The translations under genes and the position numbers were made by a program. Positions 1 through 6,949 of a DNA stretch of 8,261 nt are shown here, one piece after another. Within the stretch, counting starts at the first letter, position 1, and each line of letters begins with the position of its first letter. The notes under the pieces were generated by a model. It did not search any database, was not told the DNA's origin, and worked only from the letters and a program-made list of their open reading frames with translations. The stretch is from Bacillota bacterium (GTDB taxonomy: Bacteria; Bacillota; Sulfobacillia; RBS10-35), in contig JASBVX010000051.1 in assembly GCA_029960865.1 (NCBI GenBank), positions 1 through 8,261 of the forward strand, read 5' to 3'.

Positions 1-1125
1 CGGATCCTTAGGGAGTTGGGGGCCCAGATCATCCTCCACCCTGTCAACTGGCTCAGCCCTGCCCCCAGCCCCACCTGGCGCACCCGGGCTTTGGAGAACG
101 GGCTACCTTGGGTGGCGGCCAACCGCTGGGGCGAAGAGGAAGGGGTGGCCTTTTCCGGCGGCACCTCTATCCTGGGGCCCCACGGGGAGATCCTGGATGT
201 TCTTTCCCGCGGGGATGGGGTGGTGGTGGCATCGGTGACCCTGGAAGGGGAGGCGGGGGCCGGGGAACCTTCCTCTTCTCCCTGGACCCGCCGCCTCCTC
301 CTGAATCCCCAGTTTTATCCCGAAGAGCGAAAGGAGCATGCGCCAGGAACGGTGGCGGTGGTGCAGCGGGGGGTGGCCCCTTCCCAGCCGGCCGCCATGA
401 AAGAAAGCCTGGAGGAGGGGCTGAAGAGCCTTTCCGGGGGCGATCTTCCCCAGGTGGTGGTCCTACCCCAATGGGTGGCGGCCCGGGATATCCGGGGACC
501 CCGGGATATCGCCTCCTGGGCGGAGCCTTTGCCCGGCCCCGGGAGCGACTGGCTTTTGGAGTGGGCCCGCCGCCTCAACGGCTGCCTCATCACCACCCTT
601 TTGGAGTGGGCCGAAGGGGACCTCTATCTGACGACGGTGGCCATGACGCCGGAGGGGATGGCCCACCAGCAAAGGGCCCTTTTCCTCCCGCCTGCAGCCC
701 GCCCCTGGGCCCGGCCGGGGGAGGGCTATCGCCTCTGGGATTCCCCCTGGGGAAAGGCGGTTCTTTTGACCCTCCAGGAGCTCTGGGATCCGGAACCCCT
801 TCGTGGGGCTGCCATCATGGGGGCTCGCCTGGCCTTTATTTCGGGGGATGGGGAAGGGATCCCCACCTGGCTCTTGCGGGCCCGGGCCGTGGAGAACCAG
901 ATGCTCCTGGCGGTGGCCAACCGGGAACCGGGAGGAGGATCTTTCGTTTACGGGGACCGCAAAGCGGAAGAGGGGGCAGCCCCCCTTTCGCGGGCGGGAG
1001 AGTGGCGCTATCGCTTGCCCTCCTTTGCCCCGTGGCTGGATGAAAAGAGCCTTTTGCGCCAGAGGCAGGTAGCCCTCTATACTCCCCTTTTAGGGAAGGA
1101 AAAGGCCAGGGACAACCGCCCCTGA
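1..1125 (+). CDS. Tandem nitrilase-fold (carbon-nitrogen hydrolase) protein, 5' end outside window; second domain apparently inactive
   Basis: This is the last 374 codons of a longer gene; the frame is open at base 1 and ends with TGA. It begins inside a nitrilase domain, just after where the family's catalytic Cys (CYDxxFPE motif) should lie: GAQIILHPVNW is followed by WRTRALENGLPWVAANRW and the usual C-terminal strands (to about nt 260). A second nitrilase-like unit follows: VVVLPQWV (near 457-480), QQRALFLPP (near 667-693), LTLQELWDPEPLR (near 766-804), then RAVENQMLLAVANRE (883-927), which mirrors the first domain's RALEN segment. In the second unit the catalytic Glu reads Gln (469-471), the Lys reads Arg (673-675) and no Cys lies at the nucleophile position. 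The first half may be an active amidase with a pseudo-enzyme partner domain; the substrate cannot be told. It ends 36 nt before remA and may belong to a separate upstream transcript. Confidence 0.85.
   Translation, partial: RILRELGAQIILHPVNWLSPAPSPTWRTRALENGLPWVAANRWGEEEGVAFSGGTSILGPHGEILDVLSRGDGVVVASVTLEGEAGAGEPSSSPWTRRLLLNPQFYPEERKEHAPGTVAVVQRGVAPSQPAAMKESLEEGLKSLSGGDLPQVVVLPQWVAARDIRGPRDIASWAEPLPGPGSDWLLEWARRLNGCLITTLLEWAEGDLYLTTVAMTPEGMAHQQRALFLPPAARPWARPGEGYRLWDSPWGKAVLLTLQELWDPEPLRGAAIMGARLAFISGDGEGIPTWLLRARAVENQMLLAVANREPGGGSFVYGDRKAEEGAAPLSRAGEWRYRLPSFAPWLDEKSLLRQRQVALYTPLLGKEKARDNRP
482..510. repeat. Short direct repeat, two 11-bp copies 18 bp apart
   Basis: CCCGGGATATC occurs at 482-492 and again at 500-510. 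The period is 18 nt, exactly six codons, so the reading frame is kept and the protein reads RDI-RGP-RDI. It lies in the second nitrilase-like domain and looks like a small in-frame duplication or chance. No function is claimed. Confidence 0.6.
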
Positions 1126-1139
1126 GGGGATGCTACACT
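1109..1139 (+). promoter_or_regulatory. Candidate extended -10 promoter for the remA operon
   Basis: The -10-like box TACACT (1134-1139) is preceded by TG at the right place for an extended -10 (TGCTACACT, 1131-1139). A weak -35 match GGGACA (1109-1114) lies 19 bp upstream, and an extended -10 makes a poor -35 tolerable. Initiation would fall near 1146, giving a leader of about 16 nt before the remA GTG. The site overlaps the end of the nitrilase gene and is the only AT-leaning junction between genes in the window. This is inference from motif matching. Confidence 0.4.
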
Positions 1140-1149
1140 GGTAAAAGGC

Positions 1150-1155
1150 AGGAGG
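1150..1155 (+). promoter_or_regulatory. Strong Shine-Dalgarno site for remA
   Basis: AGGAGG lies 6 nt before a GTG at 1162 and decides that start: translation from there gives MQLVNIGFGN, the expected RemA N-terminus. Confidence 0.8.
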
Positions 1156-1161
1156 CTTCGC

Positions 1162-1413
1162 GTGCAGCTGGTGAACATCGGTTTCGGCAATCTGGTGGCG
1201 GTGGAGCGGGTGGTGGCCATCGTCAGTCCGGAATCGGCTCCCATCAAAAGGCTGGTGAGCGAAGCCCGGGAGAGCGGCCGCCTCATCGACGCCACCTATG
1301 GCCGGCGCACCCGAGCCGTCCTCATTACCGATGTGGGCTATGTCATCTTGGCGGCGGTGCAGCCCGAGACGGTGGCCCAGCGCATGAAATGGCCGGAAAG
1401 CCGGGAGGTGTGA
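1162..1413 (+). CDS. remA: RemA/DUF370 family DNA-binding regulator
   Basis: This 83-residue protein has the family length and its hallmark segments: VNIGFGNLVAVERV at the N-terminus, IVSPESAPIKRL (about 20-31), IDATYGRRTRAVLI (about 42-55) and ILAAVQPETVAQRM near the end. In Bacillus subtilis RemA is an oligomeric DNA-binding activator of biofilm matrix and osmoprotection genes; the target genes here are unknown. The GTG start is fixed by AGGAGG 6 nt upstream. It heads the likely operon behind a candidate promoter and ends 6 nt before rpoZ, whose Shine-Dalgarno lies inside the remA 3' end, so the two are probably translationally coupled. In most Bacillota gmk (guanylate kinase) sits between remA and rpoZ; here it is absent. 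Confidence 0.93.
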   Translation: MQLVNIGFGNLVAVERVVAIVSPESAPIKRLVSEARESGRLIDATYGRRTRAVLITDVGYVILAAVQPETVAQRMKWPESREV

Positions 1414-1419
1414 AGTGCG

Positions 1420-1635
1420 ATGGAAGAAAAACCGACCCTGGAAGGGCTGACGGAAAAGGTGCCCAGCAAATACACTCTCGTGATCCTGGCGGCCAAGAGG
1501 GCGCGGGAGATCACGGCCGGTTCCCGGATCATGGCGGGAAGCATCCACGATAAGCCCGTGATCTCCTCTCTGAAAGAAATTGCTGCCGGCAAGATCCGCT
1601 GGCAGCCGGCTGAGAAGAAGAAAGAGGGAAGCTGA
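1420..1635 (+). CDS. rpoZ: DNA-directed RNA polymerase omega subunit
   Basis: The 71-residue product has the two conserved omega blocks: SKYTLVILAAKRAREI (about 16-31) and KPVISSLKEIAAGKIRW (about 45-61), then a Lys/Glu-rich tail. Omega binds the C-terminal part of beta-prime and helps assemble and stabilise core RNA polymerase; in many bacteria it also contributes to ppGpp binding. Length is normal for short Bacillota-type omega. The ATG is preceded by GGGAGGTG (1403-1410) in the end of remA. The coaBC TTG directly abuts its stop codon. An 11-bp perfect inverted repeat with a nested 6-bp hairpin lies inside the gene (1506-1566). Confidence 0.92.
   Translation: MEEKPTLEGLTEKVPSKYTLVILAAKRAREITAGSRIMAGSIHDKPVISSLKEIAAGKIRWQPAEKKKEGS
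1506..1566. repeat. Nested perfect inverted repeat inside rpoZ (11-bp outer stem, 6-bp inner hairpin)
   Basis: GGAGATCACGG (1506-1516) is the exact reverse complement of CCGTGATCTCC (1556-1566). Between them TTCCCG (1521-1526) pairs exactly with CGGGAA (1535-1540) around an 8-nt loop. In the mRNA this would give an outer 11-bp stem enclosing a second hairpin. There is no T-run after it, so it is not a standard terminator. It could be an mRNA structure affecting rpoZ/coaBC expression or decay, or chance within coding constraint. The pairing is seen directly; any role is inference. Confidence 0.55.
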
Positions 1636-2859
1636 TTGGCCCGCCTGGTCCTGGGGGTCGGCGGTGGCATCGCAGCTTTCAAGAGCGCCCATCTGGCCAG
1701 CCTCTTGCGCAAAAGGGGCCACCGGGTCCGGGTCATTTTGACGCCTGCCGCCGCCCAGTTCGTGACGCCCCTCACTTTTGAGAGTTTGACGGGAGAGCCT
1801 GTCTACGGGGACCTCTGGGACCCTCCCCGCTACGGGGATGACGGGGAGATCTTGGGGGAGGCCCATATCCATTTGGCCCGGTGGGGGGAAGCCGCCCTGG
1901 TGGCCCCTGCCACCGCGGACCTTTTGGGCCAGCTGGCCTCCGGCCAGGCCCGCGATGGCCTCACCACCTTTTTGCTCGCCTTTGGCGGCCCTGTCCTTTT
2001 GGCCCCCGCCATGCACCACCGCATGTGGGCTCATCCGGCCGTGCAAGAGAGCGTGGCCCGTTTGCAACGCTTCGGCTACCGCTTCCTGGGGCCGGTGGCG
2101 GGAAGCCTGGCCTCAGGGGAAGAGGGATGGGGCCGGATGCTGGAGGCCCAGGAGTTGGCGGATCTTTTTGAAGATCATCTCCATGGCCGGGATCTTCAGG
2201 GGAAGAGGGTCCTGGTGACGGCCGGGCCCACCCAGGAACCGTTCGATGCTGTCCGCCACATCAGCAACCCTTCCTCGGGGAAGATGGGCTATGCCCTGGC
2301 CCAGGCGGCCTTCGGCCGGGGAGCTCAGGTCGTCCTCATCTCCGGGCCTACCTGCCTCCCTGACCCTTATGGGGTGGAGGTCCACCGGGTGCAACGGGCG
2401 GAAGAGATGTACCAGGAGGTGGCCCGCCGTTTCCCGGAGGTGGACATCCTGGTGGCGGCGGCAGCGGTGGCCGATCACCGGCCCAAGGAGTTTCACGAGG
2501 GCAAGATCCGCAAAGAGGATCTTCTTTTTCAGCTGGAACTGGAGCCCAACCCCGACATTTTGAAGGAGATGGGGCGGCGAAAGAAAAAAGGCCAGATCCT
2601 CATCGGTTTTGCCGCCGAGTGGGGCATGGACGAGGGCTCCGCTCGAAAGAAGCTTTTGGAAAAGCGCCTGGATATGGTGGTCCTGAACGATGTGTCGGGG
2701 CCGGGGGAAGGGTTCCGGGCCGACACCAACCGGGCTTTTCTCGTGACGGCCCAAGGGGTGCAAGAGTTGCCCCTTTTATCCAAAAGGGAGCTGGCCCATC
2801 GCATCTTTGATGCCGCCAAGGACCTTCCGGGAGGAGGTAGACCCGGTGGAGGAAGGTAA
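1636..2859 (+). CDS. coaBC: Bifunctional phosphopantothenoylcysteine decarboxylase / phosphopantothenate-cysteine ligase
   Basis: This 407-residue protein has the full CoaC-CoaB fusion used in coenzyme A synthesis: CoaB joins 4'-phosphopantothenate to cysteine (CTP-dependent) and FMN-bound CoaC decarboxylates the product to 4'-phosphopantetheine. The CoaC half (about 1-185) shows GGGIAAFKS near the start, the catalytic His in AHIHLARW (H77) and VAPATADLLGQLASG. The CoaB half (about 188-395) shows AGPTQEPFDAVRHISNPSSGKMG-type sequence (196-218), VAAAAVADHRP (273-283), K290, GFAAE (324-328) and NDVS (351-354). Two CoaC residues differ from the E. coli enzyme: the PxMN motif reads PAMH (H127) and the flap Cys position reads Ser (S160, LASGEEGWGRM). 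The TTG start abuts the rpoZ stop with GAGGGA upstream and gives the expected N-terminus. The GGGR-rich tail overlaps the next gene's start signals. Confidence 0.95.
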   Translation: MARLVLGVGGGIAAFKSAHLASLLRKRGHRVRVILTPAAAQFVTPLTFESLTGEPVYGDLWDPPRYGDDGEILGEAHIHLARWGEAALVAPATADLLGQLASGQARDGLTTFLLAFGGPVLLAPAMHHRMWAHPAVQESVARLQRFGYRFLGPVAGSLASGEEGWGRMLEAQELADLFEDHLHGRDLQGKRVLVTAGPTQEPFDAVRHISNPSSGKMGYALAQAAFGRGAQVVLISGPTCLPDPYGVEVHRVQRAEEMYQEVARRFPEVDILVAAAAVADHRPKEFHEGKIRKEDLLFQLELEPNPDILKEMGRRKKKGQILIGFAAEWGMDEGSARKKLLEKRLDMVVLNDVSGPGEGFRADTNRAFLVTAQGVQELPLLSKRELAHRIFDAAKDLPGGGRPGGGR

Positions 2860-2863
2860 AGTG
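2830..2863 (+). promoter_or_regulatory. Two tandem Shine-Dalgarno/GTG pairs at the coaBC-aacS junction
   Basis: GGAGGAGGT (2830-2838 region) precedes a GTG at 2846, and a second GGAGG (2848-2852) precedes another in-frame GTG at 2861. The repeat is also what encodes the PGGGRPGGGR tail of CoaBC. Either GTG gives an acceptable ligase N-terminus; 2846 leaves a few more residues before the conserved LW and overlaps coaBC by 14 nt, whereas 2861 starts just past the coaBC stop. Confidence 0.5.
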
Positions 2864-4805
2864 CTCTGGGTGCCTGATGAGAAGCGCAAGAAGGCATCCC
2901 AGATGGCCCGCTACATGGACTGGTTGGCCCGGGAAAGAGGCCTTTCTTTTGCCGGCTACCCCGATCTCTGGGAATGGTCGGTGGCGCATCTGGAGGCTTT
3001 TTGGGAGAGCGTCTGGGATTACTTCGGGGTGAAGGGGGAGAAGGGACCGGGCCCTTACCTGACTTCTCGGAAGATGCCGGGAGCCCGCTGGTTTCCCGGA
3101 GCCCTTTTGAACTACGCCCAGGAGGCGCTGCGTCGGGGCCCCGATGAAGACCCGGCCCTTTTGTACAAGGGCGAAGATGCATCCCTTTCCTCCCTCACGT
3201 ATAGGGAACTAAAAGAGCAGGTGGCCGCCTTCAGGAAAGGGCTGGAGGAGCTGGGGGTGAAGGCGGGTGACCGGGTGGCGGCTTACCTTCCCAACCGCCC
3301 GGAAGCCGTCATCGGCCTCTTGGCGACCGCTTCCCTGGGGGCCATCTGGTCCAGCTGTTCTCCCGATTTTGGAGCCAGGAGCGTCCTGGATCGCTTCGGC
3401 CAGATTGAACCCACCGTCCTTTTGGCGGTGGAGGGTTACTCCTACGGCGGGCGCCGCCACGACCGCCGGGAGGTGGTCCGGGAGCTGAAGGAAGCCCTTC
3501 CTTCCCTTCAAGCCCTGGTGGTGGTGGGGGAGAAGACCCTAACGGGGGACCGCATCTATGCCTTTGCAGACGTTCTTTCTTGGGGCCGGGGAGGGGAGCT
3601 CACCTTCTACCCGGCGGAATTTTCCCACCCCTTGTGGATTCTCTACAGCTCCGGGACTACCGGCCTACCCAAGCCCATCGTCCAGGGCCATGGGGGGATT
3701 GTCCTGGAGCACCTGAAGGCCCTTTCCTTCCACAGCGATGTGGGGCCGGGCCATCGCTTCTTTTGGTACACCACCACGGGCTGGATGATGTGGAACTACC
3801 TGGTGGGAGCCCTCCTGGTGGGCGGCACCGCCATCCTTTACGACGGTTCCCCCGCCTACCCCGACCTGGGGGCCCTTTTCCGCCTGGCGGAAGAGACAAA
3901 GATGAACACCTTCGGGACCAGCGCCCCCTACATCCACACCCTATGGAAAGAGGGGTACGAACCCCGCCGCCGCTTTGATCTCTCGTCCCTCCAGGCCCTC
4001 GGTTCCACCGGAGCGCCCCTTTCTCCCGAAGGGTTCGCCTACGTCTATGAGAAGATTTCCCCCGACCTCTGGCTGGCTTCCATCAGCGGAGGCACCGATG
4101 TGTGCACTGCCTTTCTCTTGGGGTCGCCTCTCCTTCCTGTCTACGCGGGAGAGCTCCAGTGCCGGGCCTTGGGGGCCAAAGTGGAAGCTTTTAACGAGGA
4201 AGGGCAGCCGGTGGTGGAGGAGGTCGGGGAGCTGGTCCTGACGGAGCCCCTCCCCTCCATGCCCCTTTACTTTTGGAACGATCCCGAGGGGAAGCGTTAC
4301 CGGGAGGCATACTTCGATACGTTCCCGGGCATCTGGCGCCATGGCGACTGGGTGAAGATTACCCGGCGGGGAACGGCCATCATCTACGGCCGCTCCGATG
4401 CCACCATCAACCGCCACGGGGTGCGCATGGGGACGGCGGAGTTCTACAGCGTGGTGGAGGGTATGCCGTGGGTGGCATAGCCTTCTCGTGGACCTTTCCA
4501 ACGAGAAAGGGGAGCCGGCCCTCCTTCTCCTGGTGGCTCTCCGGGAGGGGGAGGAGCTCACCTCCGATAGGGTGGAAGAGCTGCGCCAAAGGCTCAGAAA
4601 AGAGCTATCCCCCCGCCACGTCCCGGATCAGGTGATCCCCGCTCCAGGGGTGCCCCGGACCCTCAACGGCAAGAAGATGGAGGTGCCGGTGAAAAAGCTC
4701 TTTCTGGGGGTCCCCCTGGAAAAGGCGGTGAACCTGGGGTCGGTGCAAAATCCTGAAGTCCTGGAGTTTTACCGGGAGCTGGCCCGGACATGGCCCAAGA
4801 GCTGA
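2846..4805 (+). pseudogene. aacS: Acetoacetyl-CoA synthetase (acetoacetate-CoA ligase), interrupted by one frameshift near 4478
   Basis: The family member converts acetoacetate, ATP and CoA to acetoacetyl-CoA, AMP and PPi. The first frame (2846-4480, 544 codons) carries the N-terminal LWVPDEKRK and RYMDWLARERGL segments, the AMP-binding loop YSSGTTGLPKP (267-277), TTGWMMWNYL, the SISGGTDVC segment and YGRSDATINRHGVR (514-527), then hits TAG. The next frame continues immediately (from 4479: SLLVDL, then LSPRHVPDQ and PRTLNGKKMEVPVKK) to TGA at 4803-4805. The joined length, about 652 residues, is normal for the family. The adenylation Lys of the NGK motif (4671-4673) lies after the break, so the truncated product should be inactive. 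Everything else is intact, so the lesion is recent or a sequence error. It sits oddly between coaBC and priA and overlaps both. Related acyl-CoA synthetases are less likely because the C-terminal motifs match AacS. Confidence 0.88.
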
Positions 4806-6937
4806 TCTTCGCTCAGGTGGCCCTCCCTCAGGGAAAGGGCCTTCTTTTGGATTACCTTTTGCCCCCGGAGTTTGCCACCGCCCTTCCCGGGATGCGGGTG
4901 GAAGTCCCCTTGGGAACACGGAAGGCCAGGGGCTGGCTTCTCTCCCTTTCTCGGGAAACGTCCTTGAATCCGCAAAAGCTCCGGCCCATCCTCTCCCTTT
5001 TGGATGAGGAACCTCTTTTTTCGGCAGAACTGCTGGAGCTGGCCCACTATCTGGCCTGGACCACCGCTTCCCACGTGGCTTTGGTCCTGGAAGCCATGTA
5101 TCCCGGCGGGACCCAACCCGGCGGGGGGCGGGAGGAGGTCTACCTCTTTCCCGGAGAGATACCGGGGGTGCTTACCCCCAAGCAGCAAAAAGTGGTGGAC
5201 CTGGTGGTCCTTTTTCCGGGGCAGTTCACCCGCCGGGAAGCGGCTCGCCTGGCCGGGGTGAGCCCCTCCCTCATCGGGGGCCTTTTGCAAAAGGGGGTCC
5301 TCCAGGGGGAGGGGCCCATGGCTGCCGCTTCTTCTCCCGAACCTTTTCCGCCCCTCACCCCCCACCAGGAGGAGGCGTGGCAGAGGATGCACACGGCTTT
5401 TTCTCGGCCGGAGGGGGGCGTCTTCTTGCTCCAGGGGGTGACCGGGAGCGGCAAGACGGAAGTCTACTTGAAAGGGGCGGCCCATGCCCTTTCCCTGGGG
5501 AAAGGGGTCCTCTTCCTGGTGCCGGAGATGGCCCTTTTGCCCCAGACGGAAAAGAGGCTGCGGGCCCGCTTCGGGGACGAAGTGGTCCTTTTCCACAGCA
5601 ACCTTTCCCTGGGGTCCCGCCGGAAGGTATGGGAGGCGGTGAGGGACGGCCGAAAGAAGATCCTCCTGGGTCCCCGCTCTGCCGCTTTTCTTCCTTTTCC
5701 CTCCCTGGGGCTTCTCATCATGGACGAAGAGCATGAGCCCGCCTACAAGCAGCATGAAGGGGAACCCCATTACCATGCTCGGGATGTGGTCCTCTGGCGC
5801 CAGGCGTACCATGGGGCGGTGGCCCTTTTGGGCAGCGCCACCCCTGCGGTGGAGACCCTCTACCTCACCCGGCGGGGAAAGGCCACGCGGCTCCTCCTCC
5901 CCCAGCGGGTAGGTGGAAGACCCCTCCCGCAGGTGGAGCTGGTGGACATGCGGGGGAAACGGGAGCTTTTCAGCCCGGAGCTGGAAGGGGCCATGGAAGA
6001 GACCCTCAAGAAAGGGCAGCAGGTGCTCCTTTTCTTGAACCGGAGGGGGTTTGCCCCGGTGGTGGTCTGCCGCGATTGCGGCCAGGACCTGCGCTGTCCC
6101 CACTGCGATATCGCCCTCACCTACCACCGGGACGGCACCCTCCACTGCCATTACTGCGATTACCGGCAAAAGGCCCCCGGCCGCTGTCCCCACTGCGGAA
6201 GCCCCCACCTCTACCCCATGGGCTTGGGGACCCAGAGGGTGGAAGAGGAAGTCCAGCGGAAGTTTCCCGGCGTGCGGGTGGCACGGCTGGACCGGGACGC
6301 AGCCCGCCGTGGCGGGGCTTACCAAGAGATCTACGAGATGTTTCGCCGGGGCCAGGTGGATGTGCTGGTGGGTACCCAGATGGTGGCCAAGGGCTGGGAT
6401 ATCGGGGGCGTCACCTTGGTGGGGGTGGTGCGGGCCGATGGAGGCCTTCATCTCCCCGATTTCCGGGCGGCGGAGAGAACCCTGCAGCTCCTGGTGCAGG
6501 TGGCGGGGCGGGCAGGGCGGGGACACCATCCCGGGCGGGTCATCATCCAGACCCTGCAGCCGGAACATCCGGCCCTGGCGGCGGCGGTGAAGGAAGATGG
6601 GGAAGCTTTCTTTGAGAAGGAACTGAGGCAAAGGGAGGAAGCGGGCTGGCCGCCTTTTCGCTCCATGGTCCGGGTGGTGGTGAGGGGCCAGGACGAAGGG
6701 GACGTGGAGAAGGGGGCGGAAGCCCTGGCCGCCCTTTGGCGGGAAGAGGTGGATGAGGTCCTGGGGCCGGCCCAAGCGCCTCTGGCCCGCCTGCAGGGGC
6801 AGTTCCGCTGGCATATGATACTCTTGGACAGGGATAAGGAGCGGCTTTTGGAAGCGGTCCACCGCTGGCGGCAAAAGGGAGAGGTCCCGCGCCGCGTCCA
6901 GGTGTGGCTGGATCCCGATCCCCTGGCCATGCTTTGA
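4790..6937 (+). CDS. priA: Primosomal replication-restart helicase PriA
   Basis: PriA is a superfamily 2 3'-to-5' DNA helicase that recognises stalled forks and reloads the replisome. The 715-residue product has an N-terminal DNA-binding region (about 1-100), a winged-helix-like segment (about 125-170), Walker A GVTGSGKT (216-223), the DEEH box (312-315) followed by EPAYKQ, LLGSATP, the GTQMVAKG motif (from 528) and VAGRAGRG (571-578). All eight zinc-binding cysteines are present (C427, C430, C436, C439, C453, C456, C466, C469), so the insert looks functional. The motif usually reading AKGHD reads AKGWD here. The ATG overlaps the end of the aacS frame by 16 nt with only a modest GGGAG upstream, suggesting translation was coupled to aacS. 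It ends with TGA directly followed by TAG, 12 nt before the deformylase start. Confidence 0.96.
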   Translation: MAQELIFAQVALPQGKGLLLDYLLPPEFATALPGMRVEVPLGTRKARGWLLSLSRETSLNPQKLRPILSLLDEEPLFSAELLELAHYLAWTTASHVALVLEAMYPGGTQPGGGREEVYLFPGEIPGVLTPKQQKVVDLVVLFPGQFTRREAARLAGVSPSLIGGLLQKGVLQGEGPMAAASSPEPFPPLTPHQEEAWQRMHTAFSRPEGGVFLLQGVTGSGKTEVYLKGAAHALSLGKGVLFLVPEMALLPQTEKRLRARFGDEVVLFHSNLSLGSRRKVWEAVRDGRKKILLGPRSAAFLPFPSLGLLIMDEEHEPAYKQHEGEPHYHARDVVLWRQAYHGAVALLGSATPAVETLYLTRRGKATRLLLPQRVGGRPLPQVELVDMRGKRELFSPELEGAMEETLKKGQQVLLFLNRRGFAPVVVCRDCGQDLRCPHCDIALTYHRDGTLHCHYCDYRQKAPGRCPHCGSPHLYPMGLGTQRVEEEVQRKFPGVRVARLDRDAARRGGAYQEIYEMFRRGQVDVLVGTQMVAKGWDIGGVTLVGVVRADGGLHLPDFRAAERTLQLLVQVAGRAGRGHHPGRVIIQTLQPEHPALAAAVKEDGEAFFEKELRQREEAGWPPFRSMVRVVVRGQDEGDVEKGAEALAALWREEVDEVLGPAQAPLARLQGQFRWHMILLDRDKERLLEAVHRWRQKGEVPRRVQVWLDPDPLAML

Positions 6938-6949
6938 TAGGGGGCCTTG

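Noticed and set aside
108..1043. A 311-codon plus-strand frame overlapping the nitrilase gene
   Set aside because: It is Gly/Pro-rich low-complexity sequence; the overlapping frame shows clear nitrilase segments, so this is an out-of-frame shadow.
1119..1129. CCCCTGAGGGG palindrome at the nitrilase stop, as a possible terminator
   Set aside because: The stem is only 4 bp with a 3-nt loop and no T-run follows, so there is no support for termination.
1090..2067. A 325-codon minus-strand frame opposite remA, rpoZ and coaBC
   Set aside because: It spans three well-recognised plus-strand genes and has no recognisable motif.
4475..4482. Programmed +1 frameshift like prfB at the aacS TAG
   Set aside because: GCA-TAG-C offers no cognate re-pairing for the Ala tRNA one base downstream and no internal Shine-Dalgarno-like stimulator is evident; a small indel explains it better.
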